Source: Bryobacterales bacterium
GTDB lineage: Bacteria; Acidobacteriota; Terriglobia; Bryobacterales; Bryobacteraceae
Length of the DNA stretch: 50,748 nucleotides
Direction of reading: 5' to 3'
Assembly: GCA_016789745.1 (NCBI GenBank)
Contig: JAEUQF010000304.1
Span: 1-50,748, forward strand
The notes under the pieces are model-generated. The model worked only from the letters and a program-made list of their open reading frames with translations, searched no databases and was not told the origin of the DNA. Of this stretch, positions 16,922 through 25,861 are shown one piece after another (position 1 is the stretch's first letter; the number at the start of each line of letters is the position of its first letter). The position numbers and the translations under genes were made by a program.

Positions 16922-17913
16922 CGCTTTTGCAGGCAGACGGACATCGTGGCGCCGTCATCGGGATAGCGCCGCGCGAGGTCCAGGTCTACCTTCCTCCATG
17001 CCGGGCTCAGCAAGAGACGCGGCCGGTAGCCGACATGACAGGCTGTGGAGCGCCACACTTCCCGAAATCCGGGGAGGTAGGTCTCGAGGATTGACTTAAC
17101 ATCGAAGCCCGTCAGCCCAAGGCACTGCCACCCTTCCGCCTCCTGCGGACGGTGCAAATCGACCAACCGCACGAAGTCCAGCTCCTGCAGAGGGCCGATA
17201 AACCCGAACTCGATACGTAGGACTTCATTTGCCGCTTCTGTTATCGAAAGCGGAGCCTGGTACGCGCCGAGCCACTGCCTGACCTTCGTGAAGTGGGCGG
17301 AGGGACGAAGGTAGCGCAGTCTCGCACTCGACTTACTCCGTTCGCTCCGTAGTTGGAGCATGGCGTTCACACAGGAGAGGTTGCGCCAGAAGCGCGCATT
17401 CGGTTCATGGCCGAACACGAAGAATCCGCCCGGGCTCGTGTGCTTGTCGATGAAGCGGAAGAACTCCGGCAAGTTCGCGAGATGGTGTGCGAGGGAGTAG
17501 GTGATAACCACATCAAACGGCTTACGTACCATCAGCTGCGCTTCGAAAGGTGCTCCAGACACAAGGTCCAGACGTACTACGTCACCGGTGCCGTGGACGG
17601 AGGCCCACTGCCCGGCGGCGTAGGATGCCGGTTGACTGGGAACGCCAGCGCCACCGCCGACGACCAGGGCACGCCGCGCCGAGCGTGCCGTCCACATCGC
17701 CCCAAGATAATCGGCATGCGAGGCACACTGCGCCCCTTTCGCCGGCACTGTGTCCGGTGCCACGGTCCGTAGCGCACGCTGCGCCTGATGATACGCTTTC
17801 TGCACCTGTTGGATGAACACGCAGGGATCTGTTCCCGGGCTAGTCCGGCCGATGCACTGTTCCAGCATTTCAGGACGGGTGATGACGGCTTCACTTACGG
17901 ACGGCGATAGCAT
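16918..17913 (-). CDS. SAM-dependent methyltransferase-like protein
   Basis: About 331 residues from the ATG at 17913, which has GAGG six bases upstream and overlaps the previous gene by 23 bases; a frame open to 18201 is read through that gene. RALVVGGGAG matches the glycine-rich SAM loop (motif I), and FDVVITYSLAHHLANLPEFF with SPGGFFVFGHEPN fit motifs IV-VI of class I methyltransferases. The C-terminal half (from about residue 190) is not recognisable to me. It may O-methylate a sugar of the polymer, possibly as a cap; that is inference from context. Confidence 0.78.
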   Translation of the reverse strand: MLSPSVSEAVITRPEMLEQCIGRTSPGTDPCVFIQQVQKAYHQAQRALRTVAPDTVPAKGAQCASHADYLGAMWTARSARRALVVGGGAGVPSQPASYAAGQWASVHGTGDVVRLDLVSGAPFEAQLMVRKPFDVVITYSLAHHLANLPEFFRFIDKHTSPGGFFVFGHEPNARFWRNLSCVNAMLQLRSERSKSSARLRYLRPSAHFTKVRQWLGAYQAPLSITEAANEVLRIEFGFIGPLQELDFVRLVDLHRPQEAEGWQCLGLTGFDVKSILETYLPGFREVWRSTACHVGYRPRLLLSPAWRKVDLDLARRYPDDGATMSVCLQKR

Positions 17914-19309
17914 CGAGGACCTCATGGATGCGGCCGGATGCGCCGCATAGCGACCCGGTAACCTGCATGTCCAGCAATCGGCGACGGCCTTCCCGATCAA
18001 GCGACGGGTTAGCGAGGTAGGTATTGACGTGTTCTGCCAGTTCTTCCGGAGAGCGGGCGGGCCGTGCGGCGCCCAACGCCACAACGGGCCGGTAGTGTTC
18101 GAAGAAATAGTAGTAATCCCAGACCGGCATTCCGAAGATGGGTGGGTCCGCCACATCGAACGCCACATTGACGACAGGCTTATCGTGAATCCCGAAGTCA
18201 AGCGTCATGGTGGACCCGAGATTGATGTTGAGATCCACATGTTGCGTGAGATTGGCAAGGAATTGGACGTCGGCGGGTGTGGGGATCACCTTGCTCCAGT
18301 TTCCTGGTTCGGTGTGAACCCACTCCGGCTGTGCCCATATCAGTTCGGGATACTTATGCCTGGCCGGGAGATAACGGGTGCCGTCGTCCACAGGCACGGG
18401 GCGGACAATCACCTGCGGGTCGCCGGCGATGTGGCCGTCGCGGATGAGGCCCATCAGCACTTCAACATGCTTCGGATCCTCCGGGCACGTTCCAGCATCC
18501 CCGCCGGAGTAGCAGATCAGCTTGCGGGTAGGGTCGGCGCCGATGCGTTCGAAGAACTCCTCACGCGTCCAAAGCAGAGCCGGGTCGCCGTATGGTTCGA
18601 ACTGCGGCGTACCGACGACGTGCACCTGCTGGGCTTTTATATGCGGGTAGTAGTGCAGCAGTTCGCTCCGCATGTGATTGCTCCAGACCAGGTAATAATC
18701 GAACGGTGCGATGATACGACCCTTGCTGCTGAGGTTGTCCCAACTGAAGATAAACGTGGCGCAAGGTATGCCTTCTGACTGGGCGGCTAATACCGCGGGT
18801 AGCACCTGCGAGGGGCGTTGGTTGGTGGAGAACACGACATCCGGGTGAATCTGGCCGAAGGCCTTCGCGTAGCACCTCGTCTCCGGGCGGTGCGATGCCG
18901 CTTCGCAGTGCGCCTTCTCCAGCAGCTGCATTCGCGATGGGCCCGCACTCCACCGGCCCAACAGCTTTGCGGTGGAGTTCAACGCGCGATTCTTCCACGA
19001 CCCACGGATGGGCTGAGCCAGTATGTGCTGCATCGATTTGGTTCTGGCCCAATACATCTGTGCATATCCGAGCGAGTACTGCAGTCCAAGAGTCAGGCGG
19101 TCCGGCCTGTAGTCCTGCAGGTTCTGCCAGTGCACGCTACCGTTGAGCCCTTCCTGGAAGATGGGGAGAAAGGCTTCCGGGATGGAATGAAAGGCATGCG
19201 CCTCCCAATGCCGTGGCAACTGGCGCAGGAAGGGGCCGATGAGGAAGTTCCGAACGCCGACGCCGTCAGGTACCAATAGCGCGAGTGTTTTGCCTGCGGG
19301 AGCGGTCAT
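17891..19309 (-). CDS. GT-B-fold transferase of capsule/teichoic type (CDP-glycerol transferase-like)
   Basis: 472 residues from the ATG at 19309 (ATGA overlap with wzt). The N-terminal half has LALLVPDGVGVRNFLIGPFL; the middle has CATFIFSWDNLSSKGRI, FDYYLVWSNHMRSELLHYYP and VVGTPQFEPYGDP, a pattern shared with CDP-glycerol:polyglycerophosphate transferases and hydrolysing 2-epimerase-like GT-B proteins. Late segments LNINLGSTMTLDFGIHDKPVVNVAFD match the donor-phosphate binding region of that superfamily. Probably transfers a sugar or polyol phosphate to the polymer; the substrate is unknown. Confidence 0.72.
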   Translation of the reverse strand: MTAPAGKTLALLVPDGVGVRNFLIGPFLRQLPRHWEAHAFHSIPEAFLPIFQEGLNGSVHWQNLQDYRPDRLTLGLQYSLGYAQMYWARTKSMQHILAQPIRGSWKNRALNSTAKLLGRWSAGPSRMQLLEKAHCEAASHRPETRCYAKAFGQIHPDVVFSTNQRPSQVLPAVLAAQSEGIPCATFIFSWDNLSSKGRIIAPFDYYLVWSNHMRSELLHYYPHIKAQQVHVVGTPQFEPYGDPALLWTREEFFERIGADPTRKLICYSGGDAGTCPEDPKHVEVLMGLIRDGHIAGDPQVIVRPVPVDDGTRYLPARHKYPELIWAQPEWVHTEPGNWSKVIPTPADVQFLANLTQHVDLNINLGSTMTLDFGIHDKPVVNVAFDVADPPIFGMPVWDYYYFFEHYRPVVALGAARPARSPEELAEHVNTYLANPSLDREGRRRLLDMQVTGSLCGASGRIHEVLDAIAVRK

Positions 19310-20532
19310 GATCGTGCTTCGATGCTCCAGTTTGCTTTGGGCGTGAGGACAGCGCCCCAGCCGCTGCATTCGCCCCCGACGTCAATATGCACAACATCGG
19401 AAACATAGCGCGCCTGTGCCACCTGGCCCCAGAACAGAACCTTGAAGTGAACGGAGTATAGGCCAGGCTCCAGCCACAGGGGAGGCAATCCGACCCGTAC
19501 CGATTGCAGCCCGCTCCAGCATGCGCTGTTGCGCAGCGCTGGGCTATCCTGGCGCAGGTGAAGCACGGGACGCTGGTGCATATCCTGCATGAGGCACATG
19601 ATGGTGAATCCAGTGACGCCATCGGGCACCTGGAGAGTGGTCGCGAGTTCGATCGCATCGCCCTGGTCAATAGTCATTGACTCCTGGCCGGCAATTTCTA
19701 CCCGCCCAAAGCCGCTCTTGCCAGGGGCTCTCTCCTGGGCGTCCGCGGCGTTCGACAGACGGTAGTAGGCCTCGATCGCCGCGCCGATCGCACCCTGCAG
19801 GTGCAGACGGCCGCGCTCCAGTACGACGCCGTGTGTGCAAAGCGACCGCACCGCGCCCATGTTGTGGCTGACAAACACGACTGTACGGCCCTCTTTCGCG
19901 ACCTCGTCCATCTTGCCGAGACACTTCTTCTGAAACGCAAGATCACCAACCGCGAGAACCTCGTCTACCAGGAGTATCTCCGGCTCCAGGTGGGCGGCTA
20001 CCGCGAAGGCGAGCCGCAGGTACATTCCGCTGGAATAGAATTTGACGGGCGTATCGACAAACCTCTCCACTTCCGCGAAGGCCACGATATCGTCGAACTT
20101 CCGGACGATTTCTTTGTGTTTCATGCCAAGAATCGCCCCGTTGAGCAGGATGTTCTCGCGGCCGGTGAGTTCGCCGTGGAAACCGGTGCCAACTTCCAGC
20201 AGGGATCCGACACGCCCGCGGATATCGGCGAAGCCATCCGTTGGTTCGGTAATGCGTGACAGCACCTTGAGCAGCGTGCTCTTGCCCGCGCCATTGCGGC
20301 CGATGACACCGACTACGGTGCCCATCGCGACCTCGAACGACAGGTCATCGAGAGCATAGAACTCAGTGTCGGCCGGGACTGGCGCTTTGCGGCGAATCAG
20401 CCTGGCGGCCGAGTCCAGCAGGCTTTGTGCCGCGCCCGCCAGGGACTCCCGCAATGTGGAGTAGGCTTTCGGACCAGCACCTAGCGTGTATTGCTTGCTG
20501 AGATGATCCACCCGGATTGCGATAGTGCTCAT
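19306..20532 (-). CDS. wzt: Polysaccharide ABC exporter ATPase with C-terminal glycan-recognition domain (Wzt)
   Basis: 408 residues from the ATG at 20532, which overlaps the asnB stop as ATGA. Walker A GRNGAGKST (78-86), the Wzt-specific signature FYSSGMYLRLAFA (165-177, in place of LSGGQ), Walker B ILLVDE (186-191) and switch His223 in SHN are all present. Residues about 275-408 form the extra beta-sandwich domain of O-antigen Wzt proteins (for example PVLHLRQDSPALR and LEPGLYSVHFKVLFWG), which in E. coli O9a recognises the capped polymer end. The partner permease is encoded at 32328-33224, about 12 kb upstream in the same operon. Confidence 0.95.
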   Translation of the reverse strand: MSTIAIRVDHLSKQYTLGAGPKAYSTLRESLAGAAQSLLDSAARLIRRKAPVPADTEFYALDDLSFEVAMGTVVGVIGRNGAGKSTLLKVLSRITEPTDGFADIRGRVGSLLEVGTGFHGELTGRENILLNGAILGMKHKEIVRKFDDIVAFAEVERFVDTPVKFYSSGMYLRLAFAVAAHLEPEILLVDEVLAVGDLAFQKKCLGKMDEVAKEGRTVVFVSHNMGAVRSLCTHGVVLERGRLHLQGAIGAAIEAYYRLSNAADAQERAPGKSGFGRVEIAGQESMTIDQGDAIELATTLQVPDGVTGFTIMCLMQDMHQRPVLHLRQDSPALRNSACWSGLQSVRVGLPPLWLEPGLYSVHFKVLFWGQVAQARYVSDVVHIDVGGECSGWGAVLTPKANWSIEARS

Positions 20533-22274
20533 AAGGCTACTGGTGCGAATCTCTGTTGCAGCATCAGTCCGATGCTGATCCACTGCCAGATGGCGAAGCT
20601 GTTGTCGAGGTGCTTTGTACGGTAGTCGCCCCAGGCTTCACGGACTCGCGCTGCTTCAAGCCACGCTCCGCCAAGTTCCAGAACCGCAGTCTCAATGCAG
20701 CTTTCGGTCCAGTCACGCAGTTCGTTGGCAACCCATTCTCGCTGCGGCGTTTGCACTGGACGCTTGGGAGCCTCCACAACCTCTCCGGGCATCAGCCGGC
20801 GCGTAATCTGCCGGAGCATCCACTTCTGAGCCTGCGGCGAGATCTTGCGACCCGCGGGCTGCGAAAAAGCCAGTTCGAACAGCCTGTGATCCAGGAATGG
20901 CTCGCGCAACTCACAACTGCTGCGCATGGAGACGCGGTCGTTGAAGCGCAGCGCCCGTGGGATTTTGGTGAAGCGTGTGTCCAGGTATTGCCGGTTGCGG
21001 AGATCGTCAGGGAAGGGGCGTGGCGCAGTCAGCGGTTCACAGAGCCGCCGGAACTCGGGCACCAGGCATTCCGGCCGTAGCGCCTGGGAACGCGAACCCT
21101 GGACGGGCCCGGTTACGGCACTGCCCTGCGTCTGACGATAGTACTCGTAGCCGGCCCACTGCTCGTCCATTCCCTGACCATCGAGCAGAACCACGACACC
21201 TTCGGACCGGGCCAGTTCGAACAAACGCGCATAGGCAAGAGTCGGGAGCCCACCGAATGGTCCATCCTCATGTGCCTGGACGGACGCCGCCAGATCCGGC
21301 ACTTCCTCTGGCCGCAGACGATACACCAGCGAAGGGTGCGAGGTGTGTTGCAGCATGAGCCGCACCCACGGCAGTTCGTCATACCGGGGATCACCGCATG
21401 TGTAGGTGAATGCCTTCACGTCATTGTCTGGACCGTGAATGGCGTGAACCAGGCCGAGTAATGTGGATGAGTCCAGACCGCCACTCAGATTGATGCCCAC
21501 CGGGACATCGGAGCGAAACCGGAGCCGCACGCTGTCCATGAGCAGCGCTTCATATTCCTCCGCGACCTGTTCCAGTGGCCGCCGATCGTAGCCGGGCCCA
21601 AGGCGCGAAGCCAGATCATACCAGCCGGCGATCTTCAGGTTGCCGTCCTGCCAGGTGAGAGAATGTCCGGCGGGCAGGCTTTGTACACCTTTCCAGAAAG
21701 TCCGTGCGCTATGGTCATGGAGACCGGTGGCGAGATATGTTGCCCATGAGGTCACGTCACATTCGGCAGGCACCCCGGCGGCATGCAAGGCGTGGATCTC
21801 ACTGGCGGCGTAGAGGCCTCCTTCAGGTGTCAGGTGATAGTACAGCGGCTTGACGCCAAAGCGGTCGCGAGCAGCAAAGAGACGGTTGTTTCTGGAATCC
21901 CAGATCGCGAAAGCGAACATGCCGATGAGATGTTGCAGACACGATTCGCCCCATTGCTCGTAGGCGGCAAGCAGTACCTCGGTATCGGTCTTCGTGCGCC
22001 AGGGGTAGTCGTGCAGTTCGGCGCGGAGTTCCAGGTAGTTGTAGATCTCGCCGTTGAAGACGACGCAGAGATCGCCGGCGGCGTTGTTCATCGGCTGATT
22101 CCCGCTCTCCGAAACATCCAGGATGCTGAGGCGGTTGTGCGCCAGACCAACGCCGGAGGCGAAATCCATCCAGATCCCATGTGCATCGGGTCCGCGATGA
22201 TGCTGCGTGCGCATCATGCGTTCCAGTGCCCGCCGATTCAAGGCGTGACCTGCGAGAATGGCAATTCCACACAT
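20529..22274 (-). CDS. asnB: Asparagine synthetase (glutamine-hydrolysing) family protein
   Basis: 581 residues from MCGIA at 22274, leaving Cys2 as the N-terminal nucleophile of the class II glutaminase domain (about 2-190; HRGPD, NGEIYNY, RDRFGVKPLYY). The PPi-loop SGGLDSS is at 264-270 in the synthetase domain, followed by LDGQGMDEQWAGY. All key elements look intact. In polysaccharide loci such proteins (like WbpS) are thought to amidate uronic-acid carboxyls; together with the WbpA-type dehydrogenase at 2905-4245 this would fit an amidated hexosaminuronic residue. A purely metabolic asparagine role is less likely from context. Confidence 0.92.
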   Translation of the reverse strand: MCGIAILAGHALNRRALERMMRTQHHRGPDAHGIWMDFASGVGLAHNRLSILDVSESGNQPMNNAAGDLCVVFNGEIYNYLELRAELHDYPWRTKTDTEVLLAAYEQWGESCLQHLIGMFAFAIWDSRNNRLFAARDRFGVKPLYYHLTPEGGLYAASEIHALHAAGVPAECDVTSWATYLATGLHDHSARTFWKGVQSLPAGHSLTWQDGNLKIAGWYDLASRLGPGYDRRPLEQVAEEYEALLMDSVRLRFRSDVPVGINLSGGLDSSTLLGLVHAIHGPDNDVKAFTYTCGDPRYDELPWVRLMLQHTSHPSLVYRLRPEEVPDLAASVQAHEDGPFGGLPTLAYARLFELARSEGVVVLLDGQGMDEQWAGYEYYRQTQGSAVTGPVQGSRSQALRPECLVPEFRRLCEPLTAPRPFPDDLRNRQYLDTRFTKIPRALRFNDRVSMRSSCELREPFLDHRLFELAFSQPAGRKISPQAQKWMLRQITRRLMPGEVVEAPKRPVQTPQREWVANELRDWTESCIETAVLELGGAWLEAARVREAWGDYRTKHLDNSFAIWQWISIGLMLQQRFAPVAL

Positions 22275-22276
22275 AC

Positions 22277-23002
22277 TCAGGGTTTCCTGGCTATCGCGAA
22301 CAGATGCTGCGTTTCCATGGCGTGGTCTCGCACACGTTGCGGCTGAGACTGCCAGCCGTTCATCCAACCGCCCAACATCGCCATAGTGGTTCGAATTGGA
22401 TGACGGCCTGACCAGCTGCGCAAACTGAGCCGGTAAAAGAGGCCGCCAGCGACGCTGTAGTGCACATCGACGGGCTCGAAGTAGCGTTTGAGGAGGGCAG
22501 CGAGTTCATCCCGGCGGTAGTGCCGTTTATGATCCGGATTGTTGTTGGGCACGCAGTCGCCGTTCGGCGTGGTCATCAGAAAGATCCCGCCAGACCGGAG
22601 CACACGCCGGACATTCTCAAGAAATGCACGGTCATCCTCCACATGCTCGAGAACCTCAACAGCGGCAGCACAGTGGAATGCGGCGGCAGGAAGCTGCGTG
22701 CGGGTCATGTCATCGTACACGATTGTTTCCACGTTGCTTCGACGCCGCAGGATTCGGGAGAGTGCGGGCGCTTCAAGACCCAGGTGGAGGCGGCGCTGGA
22801 GTTCGGTCTCCCGCGGCAGGTCCGAGATCACCACGCGCGCCGGAACGTTGATCGTGTAGTGGGACTTGCGTCCACCGATGTCGAGCACGCGGAAGTCGGC
22901 AAACGGCGACGCGATGTGACGCAGCTCGCGCCGCACCTCCCGATACAAGGGCGGCAGAAACGGTTCGCACGACAGGTAGGCGAGTTCAAAGGGCGTGAGC
23001 AA
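22277..23002 (-). CDS. Class I SAM-dependent methyltransferase
   Basis: 241 residues. RVLDIGGRKSHYT near residue 38-50 is the SAM-binding motif I; VISDLP is motif II; the segment AAAVEVLEHVEDDRAFLENVRRVLRSGGIFLMTTPNG covers motifs IV-VI and the Methyltransf_11 signature. It begins 17 bases inside the end of the hydroxyacid dehydrogenase gene and stops two bases before asnB. Likely methylates a sugar or a sugar-linked acyl group. Confidence 0.88.
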   Translation of the reverse strand: MLTPFELAYLSCEPFLPPLYREVRRELRHIASPFADFRVLDIGGRKSHYTINVPARVVISDLPRETELQRRLHLGLEAPALSRILRRRSNVETIVYDDMTRTQLPAAAFHCAAAVEVLEHVEDDRAFLENVRRVLRSGGIFLMTTPNGDCVPNNNPDHKRHYRRDELAALLKRYFEPVDVHYSVAGGLFYRLSLRSWSGRHPIRTTMAMLGGWMNGWQSQPQRVRDHAMETQHLFAIARKP

Positions 23003-23981
23003 GGGATGTCTCCTCCGGTTGTTGCGTCACGTCGAGCCGGGCACGCCACTCGACTAACCGGCGTGCCATAAAGATCTCCGTCTTGGCCATCGACTCCTCC
23101 GTACAGCCGCCAATATGAGGTGTCAGGATCAGATTGCGATGGGTGCGCGCATAAAGGAACAAGGGGTTGGTTGCCGGTGTCAGTTGCTGTTCTCCGCACA
23201 CAACGTCGAGGGCCGCGCCGGCGAGCCACCCGGACTCCAGCGCTCGTAGCAGTGCCGCTTCGTCCACTAGCTCACCACGGGCGGTGTTGATGAGCCACGA
23301 TCCGCGCCGCATCTGTCGAAAACTCGTGGCATCGATCATGCGGGCCGATCCCTCATGGAGGGATGCATGCAGGGACACCATCTCGGAGTCCCGGAGCAAG
23401 TCGCAAAGGGGCACATAAGTTACTCCGGGTTCCGCATCGCGAGAGGCATTCGGAAGATCCGAAGCGTACAGCTTGCATCCGAACGGAAGCAGGTAACGCG
23501 AGACGGCACGGCCAAGCCGGCCATAACCAATGATGCCGACGGTCCGGCCGGTAAGTTCGTGTCCGCGGAACTGGTCACGGTTCCAGTCACCCTCATGGGT
23601 GTGCCACACCGCGTCCGGGATGTGACGTAACAGGCTGAGCATCAATCCGAGTGTCAACTCCGCGGTGGCTGCAACCTGGCGCAGGAAGTCAGTTTCGCCT
23701 CGCAGCGTGAGAACGGCAATGTTGCGCCGTGCAGCGGCTTCCAGGTCAATGTGGTTCACACCGGTCGTCGCTGAGACAATCGCCTTCAGTCGTGGTGCGG
23801 TGGCCAGCATCGCGTCGTCCACGTGATGACGCAGGCGAACCCACAGCACGTCCGCCGTCGGGAGACTCCGCAGAACGCCATCGCGGCTGCTGTCGTTGCA
23901 GGTCTTGACATCGAAGAGCGGCGTCAGCAACTCCCGCGCGGCGGTTGCAAAGTTGTCAGGCTCGGCTAGAAGCAGTTTCAC
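22986..23981 (-). CDS. D-isomer-specific 2-hydroxyacid dehydrogenase
   Basis: 331 residues with the full family pattern: GIIGYGRLG NAD loop (149-157), catalytic Arg235 in NTARGELVDE, Glu264 in CGEQ, and His289 in TPHIGG. Sequence resembles the phosphoglycerate dehydrogenase-like branch without a C-terminal ACT domain. It starts 26 bases inside the neuA-like gene. In this context it might make a 2-hydroxyacid or 2-ketoacid building block for an acyl decoration of the sugar, which would connect to the FkbH/ACP genes; that link is speculation. Confidence 0.9.
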   Translation of the reverse strand: MKLLLAEPDNFATAARELLTPLFDVKTCNDSSRDGVLRSLPTADVLWVRLRHHVDDAMLATAPRLKAIVSATTGVNHIDLEAAARRNIAVLTLRGETDFLRQVAATAELTLGLMLSLLRHIPDAVWHTHEGDWNRDQFRGHELTGRTVGIIGYGRLGRAVSRYLLPFGCKLYASDLPNASRDAEPGVTYVPLCDLLRDSEMVSLHASLHEGSARMIDATSFRQMRRGSWLINTARGELVDEAALLRALESGWLAGAALDVVCGEQQLTPATNPLFLYARTHRNLILTPHIGGCTEESMAKTEIFMARRLVEWRARLDVTQQPEETSLAHAL

Positions 23982-24681
23982 GAGATTGTGCTCCGTACTC
24001 GATGAGAAAGCGGGCCAGTTCCAGGTCGAAGGGGCAATCTACGTTACAGGCGCGCTCTGGCGGGATCAGCCAGGCTCTGCAGTCGGCACCCTTGAGAGAG
24101 TTGTGCAGCATGAGGACGTCGCGGCGTGTGAGGTAAATGGAGCCCTCACGGAGATAAAGTCTGGGTAGAAACTGGCGTGGCATACCCTCGAACGCCTCGC
24201 TGAAGGGCGGGTCCATCACGCGACCGTCGTCATCAATGAACTTCATGCGGGCGGGGTGTTTCTCGCCGACCGGAACGAAGCTGATGACGGAGTCGGCACC
24301 CGACCGGTCCAACAACTCAATTGCTCCATCCACATCCTCGGGCCGGCGGAGTGGACTGGTCGGCTGCACCGTGAGAATGGCATCGAAACGGCTGCCCTCC
24401 GATTCCAGTCTGCAGATCACATCCTGAAGGACGGGAACCGTAGGCGTCGTATCCAGCGCCAGATGTTTCGGCCGTAAGAATGGCACCTCGATACCAAGTC
24501 TGCGGCCCGCCTCGGCGATCTCTTCATCGTCCGTGGACAGGACAATGCGAGACAGGCGGCGTGCGCGCTGGACAGAGTCGGCGGTCCAGGCAAGCAGGGA
24601 CTTACCGCACAACGGCGCCAGATTTTTCCGTGGAATCCCCTTGGATCCCCCGCGAGCTGTGATGATAGCCAGTACTTGCAT
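23956..24681 (-). CDS. neuA: CMP-nonulosonate cytidylyltransferase (NeuA/LegF family)
   Basis: 241 residues, full length for a single-domain cytidylyltransferase. The nucleotide-binding motif ARGGSKGIPRKNL lies at residues 9-21, with LSTDDEEIAEAG, LTVQPTSPLRRPEDVD and REGSIYLTRRD downstream. These enzymes activate sialic, legionaminic or pseudaminic acid with CTP to give CMP-sugar. It overlaps the 3' end of the neuC-like gene by 80 bases and the following dehydrogenase by 26. With neuB and neuC homologues nearby, a nonulosonic acid donor is well supported; which one is not decided by this gene. Confidence 0.93.
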   Translation of the reverse strand: MQVLAIITARGGSKGIPRKNLAPLCGKSLLAWTADSVQRARRLSRIVLSTDDEEIAEAGRRLGIEVPFLRPKHLALDTTPTVPVLQDVICRLESEGSRFDAILTVQPTSPLRRPEDVDGAIELLDRSGADSVISFVPVGEKHPARMKFIDDDGRVMDPPFSEAFEGMPRQFLPRLYLREGSIYLTRRDVLMLHNSLKGADCRAWLIPPERACNVDCPFDLELARFLIEYGAQSRETASSRA

Positions 24682-25861
24682 ATCCGTTCACGAAGGTTGC
24701 CGCCTCCTGCATCACATAATGAAGTCGCTTCTGCACGTAAGGCTTGAGAGCGGCGAGTTGATCAGCAATCCGGCCCGAGACGAAACCGTCTCCGTAGAGG
24801 CTGCTGGGGCTATACCGGCCGTGCTGCAACTGTGCCGCGATGCAGGCGGCGATATCACCGGCTACCGCGTGACAGCGCACGGCATGACAGTCTGTCTCAC
24901 GCCCATCCTGACGGTCGCCGACCAGAACGACGGGCGTGCCGAAGTAACCGGCGTCCCGAACGAAGCTGCTGGAGTTGCCGACGGCACAGGCTGTGGACGC
25001 GAGCACCTGCAGATAGATCTCAGGTGCCAAGTTTGTGATCGTGCGCAGCCAGTCCGCGCCCTGGTCGCGGAAGATGCGAATTTCCTTGCTTATATGATCC
25101 GCGCCGGCATCGATGTTGGGCCACAGTAGAATCGTCGGAGTGGCCAGGATCCGCAACGCCTCCAGCAGTTGCCGCATCTGGCGCGCCGCGCCGCCGTAGG
25201 ATGTGGTCGTGGGGTGATAGATGGCAAGCAGAAACTCGCCGTTAGCATCGACGAAGGCTCCGCTGCCCGTCGCGTTGAGCATCTCCGATTCAAGATTGCG
25301 ATCCATGGTGCGGGCGATGTCGGAACCGGGGCAGCCGACGCCCAGGATCGTTTCCGGAGCCTCGCCCATCCGAAGAAGATACTCTGCAGCACGGCGCGTC
25401 GCCGGGAAATGAAACTGCGCAAAGCGGCTGATGGCGTGGCGCGCACTCTCGTCAATCGAGCCCGATATCTCCCCACCCTGAACATGGACCAGGCAGCGGT
25501 TCATGTAAGCGCAGGCGATGGCGGCCGCCAGTGCTTCGTAGCGGTCGCCGATTAACAGCACGAGATCAGGATTGAGTCTCTGAAACTCGTTGGCGAACTC
25601 GACGACACCGAAGCCGACGCTCTTGGCCATCGACGTCGGCGTGGAGCCCTCCAACTCCATGTAAACTTCCGAAAGCACCGGGAAGCCGTCGCGGCGCACG
25701 ATTTCGACGGGCCGCCCAAACCGTTCCAGAACCATTGTTCCGGCGGCAATGCATTGCAGTTCCAGGTCGGGATGTGTGGCGATGGCGTGCATCACCGGCT
25801 TCAATCTGCCGTAGTTCGCGCGGTCCACCAGCACGACACAGACGGTACGTTTCGGTTTCAT
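24602..25861 (-). CDS. neuC: Hydrolysing UDP-HexNAc 2-epimerase (NeuC/LegG family)
   Basis: 419 residues. RANYGRLKPVMHAI near the N-terminus, LLIGDRYEALAAAIA, and VQGGEISGSIDESARHAI are hallmark NeuC/LegG segments; the latter contains the catalytic acidic residues. Late motif VGNSSSFVRDAGYFGTPVVLVGDR binds the UDP part. These enzymes release UDP and epimerise C2, giving ManNAc (NeuC) or 2,4-diacetamido-2,4,6-trideoxymannose (LegG). Because a WbpM-type dehydratase and a DegT aminotransferase are in the operon, the LegG role is plausible. The last 26 or so residues lie in an unusually long 80-base overlap with neuA. Start ATG overlaps the deacetylase stop as ATGA. Confidence 0.93.
   Translation of the reverse strand: MKPKRTVCVVLVDRANYGRLKPVMHAIATHPDLELQCIAAGTMVLERFGRPVEIVRRDGFPVLSEVYMELEGSTPTSMAKSVGFGVVEFANEFQRLNPDLVLLIGDRYEALAAAIACAYMNRCLVHVQGGEISGSIDESARHAISRFAQFHFPATRRAAEYLLRMGEAPETILGVGCPGSDIARTMDRNLESEMLNATGSGAFVDANGEFLLAIYHPTTTSYGGAARQMRQLLEALRILATPTILLWPNIDAGADHISKEIRIFRDQGADWLRTITNLAPEIYLQVLASTACAVGNSSSFVRDAGYFGTPVVLVGDRQDGRETDCHAVRCHAVAGDIAACIAAQLQHGRYSPSSLYGDGFVSGRIADQLAALKPYVQKRLHYVMQEAATFVNGYASTGYHHSSRGIQGDSTEKSGAVVR

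Noticed and set aside
19997..20004. Another GCGGTAGC (minus strand) inside wzt
   Set aside because: In coding sequence; the number of copies in the window is about what base composition predicts, so it is not evidence of a second ops site.
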